Source: Chrysophaeum taylorii
Lineage: Eukaryota > Sar > Pelagophyceae > Pelagomonadales > Pelagomonadaceae
Direction of reading: 5' to 3'
Length of the DNA: 64,000 bases
NCBI GenBank assembly: GCA_029834535.1
Contig: JAQMWT010000309.1
Location: 186,001-250,000, forward strand
Shown: one piece after another, positions 39,106 to 48,839 of the stretch
Layout of the letters: every line of letters begins with the position of its first letter
Numbering within the stretch: the stretch's first letter is position 1
Made by a program: the position numbers and the translations under genes
Notes under the pieces: model-generated
The model's database searches: none
What the model was told of the DNA's origin: nothing
The model's input: the letters and a program-made list of their open reading frames with translations, nothing else

Positions 39106-39549
39106 GGTAATGAAATCCTGGAACGGAGCCACAAATCGAATAGGAAAACAGTACGAAGTACACAAGTTTTTTCGGTATATCGAGATATGGTCGTGACCGT
39201 TAATAATTAAATGGAATGTTTAAGCAAGCTTTTCAAACTTCGTTGAAGGTTCAATCAAACCTTTCAACGAAGGTTCAAACCCTTCAACGGTCAAAAAATT
39301 CCAAGAACAGATGATGGAAAGCGCCGAAGAAATGAAATGATGGCGACGAATCGCGGGCGTCTCGTGCGTAAAGAGCGCCGTGATCGCGAGAGAAGCACAC
39401 CAAAGATGCCGACGCCTCAGGAACTCGCGTACCAACGACGGCGTCTCCTCGAATTCTAGCAATTGGTTGACGAGTGACTTCGAGATTTCCGACCATCGTC
39501 GCGTTTACTACTCGGATAGCCCCCGTTCTTAAAATGGTCGACTGCTATG
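39106..39549. other. Intergenic region with an imperfect hairpin
   Basis: An inverted repeat CTTCGTTGAAGGTT (39238-39251) / AACCTTTCAACGAAG (39258-39272) has a 6-nt loop and one bulge. The arm sequence then recurs partially downstream (AAGGTTCAAAC, CTTCAACGG). No gene is supported. An 80-codon minus frame at 39220-39462 has no recognisable features. Confidence 0.4.
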
Positions 39550-39554
39550 TGGGT

Positions 39555-39664
39555 TGTGACAACTGGAATGGGGCGTTACACTAGCGATAAGGGGATGACG
39601 TAGGGATACTGGATACGAGGTGCAGGTGTTATGACGATGTGTGAGGAAGCTATGCTTCCTCACA
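39555..39664 (-). repeat. Copia copy 2, 3' LTR (110 bp) with terminal palindrome
   Basis: It starts TGTGACAAC and ends CTCACA. The inner end is a near-perfect hairpin: TGTGAGGAAGC, then TAT, then GCTTCCTCACA (about 39640-39664). Confidence 0.85.
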
Positions 39665-39847
39665 CAGGTGCTGGAAAAGAAAGAAAAGGAAAAAATGGGT
39701 AAGTGAGGTGCTCACGCAGGTGCTGGAAAAGAAAGAAAAGGAAAAAAAAAAGGGTAAGTGAGACGCTCACAGATAAGAAGCTGGAAGGTGGAAAAAGACG
39801 TCGGGAGAGGCATTGTGGCAGAAAGAGACAGGAGATGTCGGGCGAAG

Positions 39848-41369
39848 TCACGAGGTGAGGTAACGAGCACGAAGCCGGAGGAAGGGAGTAGCTTCCGTAC
39901 TGCGGGTGAAGATATCGCTAAGGTTGTCAAGGCGGGGAATGTGTTGGAGATCAATGATGTGATTGCGATGATATTCAGCGGTACTGTAAAAGCGAATGTC
40001 AATATGGCGGGTGCGCCGCGTGAGACATTGGAGACGGACTTGGGTGACGGTGGTGCTGTCATCGACATACGTTGGTACCGTGTGATGAGGGAAATCAAAG
40101 TCATCAAAAAGTTTGAGAAGCCAAGAGAGCTCAGCAGTAGCGGCGTAAAGAGCGAGCAATTCAGCTTCAAACGAGGAGCGGGCGAGGAGGTACTGCGAGC
40201 GGGAGCAGTAGGAGATCATAGAGCCACCAAGCAGAAAACAATAGCCAGTGGTGGAGTGGCGGTCATCAGGGTCGTCGGCCCAGCTGGAGGCGGAATAACC
40301 ACAGAGACGAAGGGTAGAATCGCGACCAAGAACAAGGGCAAGATCTTGAGTACCATTGAGATAACGGAGGGTATGAGATAAGGCGTGCCAGTGGGGTTTA
40401 CCAGGATTGTCTGTAAAACGCGCACACTGATTGACGGTCCAAGTGATATCAGGGCGAGTCATAACAGAAATAAACAAGACACAGCCGACAATACGACGAA
40501 AAGGGATGCGTGCCACGAAGACGTGAGCAGGGGAGCCAGGTGCAGGACAATCAGCCGCAGAAGGATGAAGACCTTTGGGAGCGGGAGTCAATTCTGGTTT
40601 ACTGTTGATGAAGCGATGTTCGGTGTGGATTTCACGGATAGCATGGGACTGGTCGATAGCGAGCGTGCGACGTGCGCGATCACGCGTAATGCGGAGACCA
40701 ACGGAAGTGTGCAGGCTTTGAAAAACGCAAAAAGAAAGCATGGTAATGGCCAATGCAAGAACGGGGGTGCGCCACAAGAATATCATCAACGACGAGAACA
40801 AGGCGCTGAACGACAGTAGACGTAAGCATGAGTTTGTGGCGGCAAGTGTCACCAGAATCGCGGACAAAGCTACAATCATGGACAAGGAGGCGTTCTAAGT
40901 AATGCCACCAGTGGGGACATGCATGCGGGCAACCGTACCAAGAGCGACAGAGTTTGGAAATGAGTTTGGAGGTATCTTTGGGTTGGCTGGGAGCATAGGC
41001 TTCGGGTGGCCAAACAGGGGCTTGTATGAAAGCAGAGATGACATCCAGCTTATGCAAATCCCAGTCATGAACGGCAACGAAGGTGAGAAAAAAAAAAGCG
41101 TAGAGGTTGGCGACCGGACTGTACGTGTCGTGGTAAGCTATGCCGTGAACCTGGGTGTAACCGCGGACAACGAGACGAGTTTTGTAAGATTTGAAGCGGC
41201 CAGATTCATACTTCTTGCGGAGGACCCACTTTAGAGTGCAGATGTTGCCAGAAAAAGGAGAAAGAACGCGAACAGCATCCCAGCAACCGAGCAGACCGAG
41301 GGAATGATACTTTTTGGCAATGGCTTGTAACAACCGCCGTGCAGGATTTGGAGAGGGGAAGGAAGACAT
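39848..41369 (-). pseudogene. Copia copy 2 reverse transcriptase and RNase H, one main frameshift
   Basis: Frame 40680-41369 holds the RT N-terminal half (RLVVRGYTQVHGIAYHDTY, HKLDVISAFIQAP, LVLVVDDILVAH). Frame 39848-40885 holds the C-terminal half and RNase H (TRPDITWTVNQCARF, SSFEAELLALYAATAE). It ends with the typical Copia tail HRNHIIDLQHIPRLDNLSDI and a stop near 39848. The DE residues of RT motif II are deleted, so this copy is inactive independently of the frameshift. Confidence 0.85.
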
Positions 41370-43699
41370 AATGAACTAACAAACGCAAGCTAGAATAATT
41401 AACGTACATGGAATGACAAGATGACACAGAATCGACATGGGATGACACAGAATCAACAGTGCGTGGTAAAACGCCGGTATTGTGGGTTTGAGTTGGTTCT
41501 CCATTTGTTTCTGAATAATGTGCGCTTTTTGTCGACTTTGCGCGGTCGGCTCCGTTTGGCTCGACTTTGTTTTGCATGCTTTTCGTTTTGTCGGCTCTGG
41601 TTGGCTCGACTTTGTTGTGCACTTTTCTGTGGGGGTTGTTGGTTCTTTGGAGTTCATGGGCTCGTAGAATGGTCGGTTCACGTGATGGGGTGATCAGTCC
41701 CAGTGAAACCGGCGCATTCTCATCAAACACAGGGGGCAAGGGGGGGGCAACAGCGGAAGAACAGGTGACAATCGGGTAACAGCAGGAATAGGTGACAATG
41801 GGGCAACAGTAGACGAGAGCTGGGAAGCGTGATTTGAGAAAGTCGGAACAACGTTGAAGTTCCTTCAGTGGTTGACATTGCTTGAAATCTAATAAGCGAA
41901 ACTGTCAGCAAAATCGAGGTCTGAAGAACAATAGCGACGAAAGTGCCGTGGAAGACCTGCGTTAGGCGAGTGTTGCCACCGAGAATCGCAGCGGGGCAAA
42001 GATAGCGGGAACACAGGCTGGTGGTATATATGATGGCAGTGTACCAGACGTCTGATGAGAACGTTGCCTTTGGGCAGATATTTTGTATGGTGACCAGGTT
42101 ATGACGATGGTCGGAGGCGACTGAAGCAAAAAAAAAAAAGGCGTAAACAGGGTTGATGCGAACGTTGGGTGTTTGGTTGTTGTGGCGCGAGCAAGTTGCC
42201 ATGGGCACGACCGCGTCCCGTACGCGAAGAAGGAAGACTTCTGACGCGCCAGCGTCGTAAGGAACGAACACGGGGAGACCAGGCTGCTGTATGCCAGCCG
42301 GCTGTGGCAGAGAAGAAAGTGGCCCGTTTTCGCATTCGCAAGAACGAAGTTGCCATATGGGCCAACGTTGGAGGAGCAAGCGGCGATCTTTGCTCGTCAT
42401 ACTCGAATAGACTGCGGTAGAAGTTGGCGATAGTGGCAAAACAGTGGTGGCACGTAAGAACGTTGCAGAGAGCGTCGCAGTGACACGTAAGAACATTGCA
42501 GATAGCGTCGCGGGTGCTGAGCACGGAATTCACTTCGATAGCAAAACCGAATTTTAAAGGTCAGAAAAGCGGCGAAAAGGCGATAGTGGGCGAAGGAGAA
42601 CCACAACATTGTGTTGATACCGTAGATGAAGAAGCCGAATAACACAGCAAAGAAGCGTCGGTCCAGGATCCCAAATATGAGCGATCCAACCACATAGGAA
42701 GCACGAAAGTTGCGCACGCGAAAAATTGACAGGTGCAGCTTAGGTGTGGCGGGTGAAATGCGCGATAGAACGTGGTTCGCTGGTTTTACCAAAAACGACA
42801 AGCACGACGAGGAGTGGGTCAACGAATAGGTGAAAATGCACAACGGGGAGTGGATCAACGAATAGGCGAAATACAGAACGAGGAGGGGAGCAACGACTAG
42901 ATGAAAATACAGAACGAGGAGAGAAGCAACGACGAGGTGAAAATACAGAACGAGGAGAGGAGCAACGAATAGCGGAAAATACAGAACGAAGGGCGCCTGT
43001 GTAACGGGAGCTAAAAAAAAATCCACAACGACGGGCTTCCGTGGGATGGGGTTGTTGATGTGCTTGCGTCAGACAAGCGGCGGTACACACGCTGACTTGC
43101 AATCAGCTTGATTGGCAGAAAGGTGCAAATATGATAAGACAGAGTATCGGGAGGGGGATGTGAGACGTTGGGTGTGGCCGTTTAAGGCGGTGAAGGGGGT
43201 GTAATAGATGGTGGTATTAAGAAAAGCGGCGGAGTGGAACTAGAATCAGTCTAGGTTGGAGTAGGCATAGGAGCAGAAAAGGTAGTGTTGGTGGTGGTGG
43301 TTTTGGTGGGTTGGTGTTGTTGGGTGTTTTTGGAGTCATTGGAAGTGTTGCGCTGTTAAGAAGAACGGCGATGGTGGGTAGGGCGTTGTCGTGGAATAGC
43401 TAGGAACTTTGAAACTTGCGGCAGTCCCCCTTAAAGTGATCCTTGCAGCCGCCAAAATGACATTGGGTAGTGCGTCGGAGTCGAGTAGAGCCAGGTTGTT
43501 GGGAAAGGGGAGCGTCGAGGGTAGGTCAGTTGGAAGAGTCTGAATCGGGGTTGTGGCTGACGATGCGGCGGATAGCGCGACGGTAGTGGTTGTGCACGCC
43601 GATAGCGCGACGGTCGTGGGTGTGCATTGAACTTCTCGAGGGTACAACCACATTCACATACGAAACGCGAGACGATAAAACAAAGCCAGTAAGTCGTGA

Positions 43700-44170
43700 A
43701 GCACGATGCACGTAGTCAAATGCGAGGACACACTCGAGGGTGCGTCGGATCAGGTACAATGCCGAGCAAAAATTGAACTCCGGTGATAGGTACAATGCCG
43801 AGCAACTTATATACTCCGATGATGAACTTGTTGAGGAAGTTCGCTACGCGATCCCCACGGCCCATGTAGACATCGGTAATGCGCTTGGAAAGTCGCGTGA
43901 AGTTCATGTCGCGGTTTTCTTGGATATCAACGTTGTTGCTTGACGCGAAAGTCTTCTTCAGAGCAGCGAGATGCTTCTGCAGAGCAGCGAGATGCTGAGA
44001 TGCTAGTCCAAGGATCGTTGGTCGGGATAATGTGATCACCGGTAGAAAAAATCATGTTCTCAAGACGACGTGGCCATTGGTGGGAAAAAAAAAAAAATGT
44101 CGCTCACCGCTGAAGGTATCAAGTTTTTTTTGCGAAAGCTTGCTAGCTTGAATTTCGATCGAGGACATGA
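43700..44170 (-). pseudogene. Copia copy 2 gag N-terminal remnant
   Basis: It begins MSSIEIQASKLSQKKLDTFS near 44168. It continues in shifted frames through ENRDMNFTRLSKRITDVYMG and a FLNKFIIGVYKLLG segment, homologous to the gag of copy 1. The zinc knuckles are not preserved. Confidence 0.7.
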
Positions 44171-44270
44171 TAGACGACAACGAACCGAACACGTAGCAAT
44201 GAACTGAAGCCAAGAAGGAGTCGCCACGAAGTCAAGCACAGGTTCGATCGTGGACGAGCACCTGCTACCA

Positions 44271-44359
44271 TGTGACAACTTGAATGGGGCGTTAGACTAG
44301 CGATGATAAGGGAATGACGTAGGGATGCTGGAAGGGGTAAGTGTCATAGCTTGCTCACA
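44271..44359 (-). repeat. Copia copy 2, 5' LTR (89 bp)
   Basis: TGTGACAAC start, AGCGAT..AAGGGAATGACGTAGGGAT core and a CTCACA end, shared with the other three LTRs. Confidence 0.85.
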
Positions 44360-44533
44360 GGGGTGGTGCGAGAACGCGAGCACGCAGGACGTTCAGTGGT
44401 ACGGGAAGGTGTGTGGATAGGCCAGTGGTACCTAGGAGGAGGCGGATGTATCTAGAGTTTCGGGGGTTCGCCGGGCTAACATAATAAAAATGAAGCTGCA
44501 CCTGGGAGGAGCGCCGCCAGGAGAGGTACGCCC

Positions 44534-45703
44534 TCAGATGCGGATTTCGCCGGCAGTCTCGAGGTTGGTGCACCGGTTGTAGAGGTCGGCGGGCGTGACC
44601 CACACCGAAGCGGGCAGCTCGTTGAACGCGCGCAGCAGCGTAGTCTGGTCGGGCTGCGCGCCCTCTAGCGTGGCCTTGGCGTCCGCGTCGGCCGTGGCTG
44701 CCTCGTTGGCTCGAGACACTGCCCACGAAAAGGCGATGACAGCGTCGGCGAGTCCGTCGTCGAGCGGCCACTCATCATTCATGTAGCTCTTTTTTTTTGT
44801 CGCCTGGTGTGAAGAATGTGACGAGTTGGTCGACGAGGTCCTCGTCCTCGAGGAGCTCCTGGACTTCGTCTAGCACGCTGGTGGAAAGTTTCGGTAGGGT
44901 ACGGGCAGCCTTCGTGCCGACATCCTGGGACGAAACTTGCGCCGCGACGCGGCCGACGAGGGTCTTCTCGAGAAGGTCCACGGGGATGACGCGATCGGGC
45001 CCGAGCGTGATGTCAAAGCCGGGCCCGGCGTCGACGAAGCACTGGTACGCAAACTGCGAGCAGAACATGGGGTACTTGGGCAAGGCCGCCTCGTCGGCCC
45101 ATTCCAGCAAGTAGGCGGCCTCTACCCAAGAGTAGCTTGGTGAGAAAGTTCGACAGATTCGCGGGAATGGGGAGCCGATAGGTGTACCCCGAGACGACGG
45201 CCGACGCAACAATATAGAGGTGGCTTTGGCGGCGTAGGGTTCCTTGGCATCGAGGTACTCGTAGCCCGCGGCCAAAAACGGGCGCGAAGGCGTCGGGGAC
45301 GGTCGAGGGCGGCGTGGTCAGGCGCTTGACGGTGATGGTGCGGTCGTGGAAGCGCGTCCTCTAGTCTCGCCAAACTTGACGCCGTCGGGCTCCGTGGTCT
45401 TGTCTTCGATGAGCGTGGTGGCGTTGTACACAATGGCGGCATGCATGACTGACGTTCTCGCCCGTGAGCAACACGATTAGCTTGGAGACGACAGTGTCGG
45501 CCTCGGGCGAGAAGAGAGCAATATCCCCCACGCGCCCCTTCGTCCACATCCATCGCCCTGGGGTGCGCGCAATTGGCGTGCCGGCCTTGGCGCATCGTCT
45601 TGACTGTGCGGCTGGGCACCCGCACGGCAGCGTGGAAGCTGTGTCCGCCTGGGAGCGACGCAACTAGCGGCGTGACGGTTATCATGATCACGGAGGACGT
45701 CAA
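44534..45703 (-). pseudogene. Permuted papain-like amidase (YiiX/C92-like), frameshifted
   Basis: Successive frames carry pieces of one protein. Near 45530-45445 is GRVGDIALFS and LTGENVSHA, containing the expected catalytic His. After a one-base shift come AIVYNATTLIEDKTTEPDGV and EDALPRP-region sequence. Frame 45275-44775 has AAGYEYLDAKEPYAAKA and FCSQFAYQCFVDAG, with the catalytic Cys. Frame 44782-44534 has the C-terminal part ending in WVTPADLYNRC. The last shift coincides with a 9-T homopolymer at 44789-44797, so some lesions could be sequencing errors. Family members are lipid or peptide amidases related to NlpC/P60 and LRAT. It lies just beyond the 5' LTR of Copia copy 2. Confidence 0.65.
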
Positions 45704-45787
45704 GAAGACTTACGGCCCGAAATTCACCTCTCGAAAGTTGACCAGAGGTTGAGGTCTTCTTCGAAACCAAACCCTCGTCGTGGTCGC

Positions 45788-46813
45788 ATGACCTGTCGCG
45801 GGCCTATCCTCAAGAATGTTCGCGAGGCTCTCGAGTCGCAACTCGCGAGTTGGGTGCTCGCCGGCGACGAGAGGTCGATCGCGCGGTCGTTCGTCGCGAA
45901 GGACTGGGCTGCGGCGATGCGGTTCGTCTGTGGCGTCTCAGAGGCCGCCGAAGCCGCGAATCACCACCCAGACATCCATTTGACCGAGTACAGGAAAGTG
46001 AAAGTCGTGCTTTCGACCCACAGCGTTGGGGGTCTGACGCAGCAGGACATTGATCTCGCGCACGAGATCGACGCCGTGCCGGTGGAGTATTCGAAGAAAT
46101 GGCTTTCCGCGCAGCGTCCGTCGGAAGCCGCGGAGTTTCCGTCGGAGTTCGATCGAAGCCACTTCGCGAACGGCCTCAACGCGGACTTTTTTCAACAAAA
46201 TCTCGACGAGTTTTTGGGAAAAGGGGGCAAGTTCGAAGACCCCGAACTTCGGGACATAGCTGCGGCGAGAGAAGACATAGTTTCGGCTTTAAAGTTGACG
46301 AAAAAGAGCGTCGTCGCGGACGTCGGCGCTGGCTCTGGCATTCTCGTGCCTCTCCTTCTCGAAAACGCGGGCCGCGTCGTCGCCTCGGAAATCAGTCCGG
46401 GATTCCGCAAGATTTTGAGGGGCACGGGGGCCGAGGTCGTCGACGCCTCGGAGACTAACCCTAACCTACCAGACGGCATCGACCTCGCCTTGCTCGTCGA
46501 CGTCTATCACCATCTCGAGTACCCCCGCACCGTCCTGCGCCACATCCGCTCCAAGCTCAAGAATCGGGGCACCCTTGCGGTTATCGATTTCCACAGAGAC
46601 CCCTCCAAAGTCACCTCCCACGACGCGGACTGGGTCCTCGGCCACGTCCGCGCCGACCAAGCCACCTTCACCCGCGAGATCGAGAGCGTCGGCTTCACCC
46701 TCGTCGCCGACCTCAAGCTCGACAGTCTTCCGGAAAACTACTTTCTCTTCTTCAACAAGCGACCCCTCCCCCACGACATCCCCGGCGTCGGCTGGACCAG
46801 TGGCAGCTCGTAG
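45788..46813 (+). CDS. Pterin-4a-carbinolamine dehydratase fused to a SAM methyltransferase
   Basis: The protein has 341 residues from the ATG at 45788; the open frame reaches a TTG at 45749. Residues about 1-100 are a complete pterin-4a-carbinolamine dehydratase (PCD/DCoH): W..AGDERSIARSFVAKDW, the active-site motif EAANHHPD (E-x3-H-H-P), YRKVKVVLSTHSVGGLT and DIDLAHEID. Residues about 130-325 are a class I methyltransferase: VVADVGAGSGILVPLLLE (AdoMet loop), VVASEIS, LALLVDVYHHLEYPRTVLRHI and GTLAVIDFHRDP. The linker is about 30 residues. PCD recycles the tetrahydropterin cofactor of aromatic amino-acid hydroxylases. The partner suggests a pterin-linked or hydroxylated substrate (inference). 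A CAAACCCT element lies at 45768-45775. Confidence 0.85.
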   Translation: MTCRGPILKNVREALESQLASWVLAGDERSIARSFVAKDWAAAMRFVCGVSEAAEAANHHPDIHLTEYRKVKVVLSTHSVGGLTQQDIDLAHEIDAVPVEYSKKWLSAQRPSEAAEFPSEFDRSHFANGLNADFFQQNLDEFLGKGGKFEDPELRDIAAAREDIVSALKLTKKSVVADVGAGSGILVPLLLENAGRVVASEISPGFRKILRGTGAEVVDASETNPNLPDGIDLALLVDVYHHLEYPRTVLRHIRSKLKNRGTLAVIDFHRDPSKVTSHDADWVLGHVRADQATFTREIESVGFTLVADLKLDSLPENYFLFFNKRPLPHDIPGVGWTSGSS

Positions 46814-46814
46814 A

Positions 46815-46847
<33 letters not shown>

Positions 46848-47135
46848 AACTCTCTTCTTCTTCTCCTCCTCCTCCTCTCTGTAGTAGTAGTAGGAGCCGT
46901 CCACTTATTATTATTATTAATGAAATTCGCAAGCGCCATCTCGCTTCTGCATGCTGGAGGAGGGGACCGCGGCTTTTTTTGTTGTAGACTGGCTGTATGT
47001 CTCCCGCGTGCGTGCATGCAGCTGGCGGCGACGCACGGTGACGCGAATTAAGAAGAAGAAAAAAAGGGCTTGGTTCTAGTATCCGCCCTTGAAGTTTAGT
47101 CCTAAACCCTCATATGCCTCATAACAAGAAACAAA
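46814..47135. other. Intergenic region with a (GAC)n microsatellite
   Basis: A GAC run at about 46815-46850 follows the stop codon directly, then CTT, CTC and GTA runs and an ATT run near 46905-46920. A CTAAACCCT element at 47102-47110 precedes the RAD51C-like ATG by 25 bp. No gene was seen. Confidence 0.5.
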
Positions 47136-47918
47136 ATGGAAGCGCTGACGACAGGGACGTCTTTGTCGCTTCGCGAGGTCGGTTTGCTCGGGAAGAAGGG
47201 TGTGCGGCGCGTGTGCGACTTGGATGTCGAGGGCACTCCGTGCGAACCCGAACGGCGGCCGTCGGCCTCGCCGATAATCTCGTTCAACAAGAGCATCGAC
47301 GCGCTGCTGAACGGCGGCGCTCGCGCGGGGTCCGTTCTGGAAATTGTCGGCGCGCCAGGAACCGGCAAGACGCAGTTGTGTCTCCAGTTCGCGGTGAACG
47401 CGACCATTCCACGAGAGTTGGGGGGTCGAGAGGGGCGCGTCGCATTCGTCGACGTCGACGCGAGCTTTTGCGCCGAGCGCGCACACCAGACGGCGAGCGC
47501 CATGGTGCGACACGTGCGTAAGATGCGCGGCTCCCTGACGACGACCGAGGAGGTGCTGCGTAGGATCCGGGTGTTCGCGCCGGCCGACGACGTCGAAGTC
47601 CTGGCGGCGCTCGAGTTGATAGACGACGACGCGGATTTGGTCGTCGTAGACAGCCTCGCGGCGCCGTTCCGAGCGAACAACAGGCCGCGGCTCATCGCAC
47701 GCGCGGCGCTTTTGCTCGCGCGGCACGCGCACAAGGGTGCTGCGGTTGTCGTGACAAACCATATCTCGTGGGGCCGCCCGGCTCTCGGCGAGTCGTGGTC
47801 GCACGCGGCTGACACGAGAGTCCTTCTCGAAAGGAACAACGTAGCGACTATTCTCAAGTCGCCCACTTGTCCGCGAAAAACGGCGACCTTTCGCATCGAC
47901 GACCGCGGTTTTCGCTGA
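47136..47918 (+). CDS. RAD51C: RAD51C-like recombinase paralogue
   Basis: The 260-residue RecA/RAD51-family ATPase has the Walker A motif GAPGTGKTQ followed by LCLQFAVNATIP. It has the GREGRVAFVDVDASF strand typical of RAD51C (F-I-D-T-E-G-S-F in animals) and the Walker B motif LVVVDSLAAPF. A late VVVTNHISWG covers the loop-2 side. The N-terminal HhH domain is short (about 45 residues). The protein is slightly shorter than animal RAD51C and lacks an obvious C-terminal nuclear localisation tail. It is expected to act in homologous recombination in a paralogue complex. Assignment to RAD51C rather than XRCC3 rests on the SF strand and the IP-x-x-x-GG motif. Its stop is 24 bp from that of the convergent PPR-Smr gene. 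Confidence 0.75.
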   Translation: MEALTTGTSLSLREVGLLGKKGVRRVCDLDVEGTPCEPERRPSASPIISFNKSIDALLNGGARAGSVLEIVGAPGTGKTQLCLQFAVNATIPRELGGREGRVAFVDVDASFCAERAHQTASAMVRHVRKMRGSLTTTEEVLRRIRVFAPADDVEVLAALELIDDDADLVVVDSLAAPFRANNRPRLIARAALLLARHAHKGAAVVVTNHISWGRPALGESWSHAADTRVLLERNNVATILKSPTCPRKTATFRIDDRGFR

Positions 47919-47942
47919 ACATGAGGGCAAACGTCGTCGTCG

Positions 47943-48818
47943 TCAGTACCGCTTTTGGTACCACCAGGACCAAGACCAAGACGAAGACCAAGCCTGCCTA
48001 GGGGTTAAAAAAGACGGCAGGAGAAAGGCGTATCTCGCGAGGGGGACGAGGTCTCTAAAGCGCGCTTTCCAGGAGGTGCGGCGCGCATACGCGAGGAGGG
48101 AGGCGTCGTCTACCACAACGCGGCCCGGGTTGCGGGGATGGACGCGGAAGCGGAGATGCGGGATCGAGGCGAGGAGGCGGAGGATGGCGGGCTTGATTAA
48201 AGGTCTCTTCGCTTCGCTCCGGTGTCCCCTTCCCGTGATGATCACGAGGTCTCCCATCAAGTAGGGGTCGTGGAAGTATCTCCCTTTCGGCCACCGGACC
48301 GTATCTCGGACGACGAGGCGAACGAGAGTACGCGCTACGGGGACCGACATGTCGTGCAGATCGAGTTCGCCCTGCTCAGTCCAGACCTCGTACAACCCGA
48401 GTCCCCGCTCTAACGCAGCTTCGGCGGCAGCCTCCTCGCCCGCGGCCTCGCACGCCGCGACGACCGAGTTATAGTTCGCGACGCACGGCGCCCTGCGCAG
48501 CAGCTCGAGCCCGCGCCGCCACTGTCCGCCTTGTTCGCACGCGGCAATCGCGGTGCGCAGCGTCTTCTGGGTGACGAGCGACTCCGGCATCTCGTCCAGC
48601 AAGCTCAGCGCCTGCTTCCACCGATTCGCTCGCCGACACGCTCCCATCGCCGCGTTGTAGGCCGACGTATCGGCTTCCATCCTCCGCAAGATCGCGAGCG
48701 CCTGGCTCCAGGCCCCGCGCCGCTCGCACCACGCGAGGGCGGCGCTCCGCCGCTGCGCCGCGCGCGGCATCTTAAACGACGCCACCGCGTGAGACGCCGC
48801 GGCTCGTCGTCGCCGCAT
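47943..48818 (-). CDS. Pentatricopeptide-repeat protein with Smr domain
   Basis: The protein has 291 residues from the ATG at 48818. The frame stays open to a TTG at 48998, but that part runs through a GACCC repeat inside LINE debris. Residues about 15-150 contain short PPR-like repeats (ALAWCERRGAWSQALAILRR, YNAAMGACRRANRWKQALS, ACEQGGQWRRGLELLRR). About 165-260 is an Smr domain: ELDLHDMSVPVARTLV, VIITGRGHRSE and LKPAILRLLA, with the LDLH and TGRGHxS motifs. PPR-Smr proteins act on organellar RNA in plants and algae, and Smr can be an RNA/DNA endonuclease. A C-terminal WSWSWW stretch is odd. Upstream sequence is LINE-derived. Confidence 0.85.
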   Translation of the reverse strand: MRRRRAAASHAVASFKMPRAAQRRSAALAWCERRGAWSQALAILRRMEADTSAYNAAMGACRRANRWKQALSLLDEMPESLVTQKTLRTAIAACEQGGQWRRGLELLRRAPCVANYNSVVAACEAAGEEAAAEAALERGLGLYEVWTEQGELDLHDMSVPVARTLVRLVVRDTVRWPKGRYFHDPYLMGDLVIITGRGHRSEAKRPLIKPAILRLLASIPHLRFRVHPRNPGRVVVDDASLLAYARRTSWKARFRDLVPLARYAFLLPSFLTPRQAWSSSWSWSWWYQKRY

Positions 48819-48839
48819 ATGAGTGACTGACGTGGCGCG

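Larger units (their letters stand above)
39555..44359 (-). mobile_element. Ty1/Copia LTR retrotransposon, copy 2 (decayed)
   Basis: A second minus-strand member of the same family, 4.8 kb. LTRs lie at 39555-39664 and 44271-44359. The flanking pentamers TGGGT (39550-39554) and GGGGT (44360-44364) suggest a target-site duplication with one change. The primer-binding site TGGTAGCAG adjoins the 5' LTR on the coding strand. The 3' pol end is better preserved than in copy 1; protease, integrase and most of gag (about 41400-43800) are heavily scrambled or deleted. A 57-bp purine-rich plus-strand block after the 3' LTR is present twice in tandem (about 39667-39720 and 39719-39775). Confidence 0.9.
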
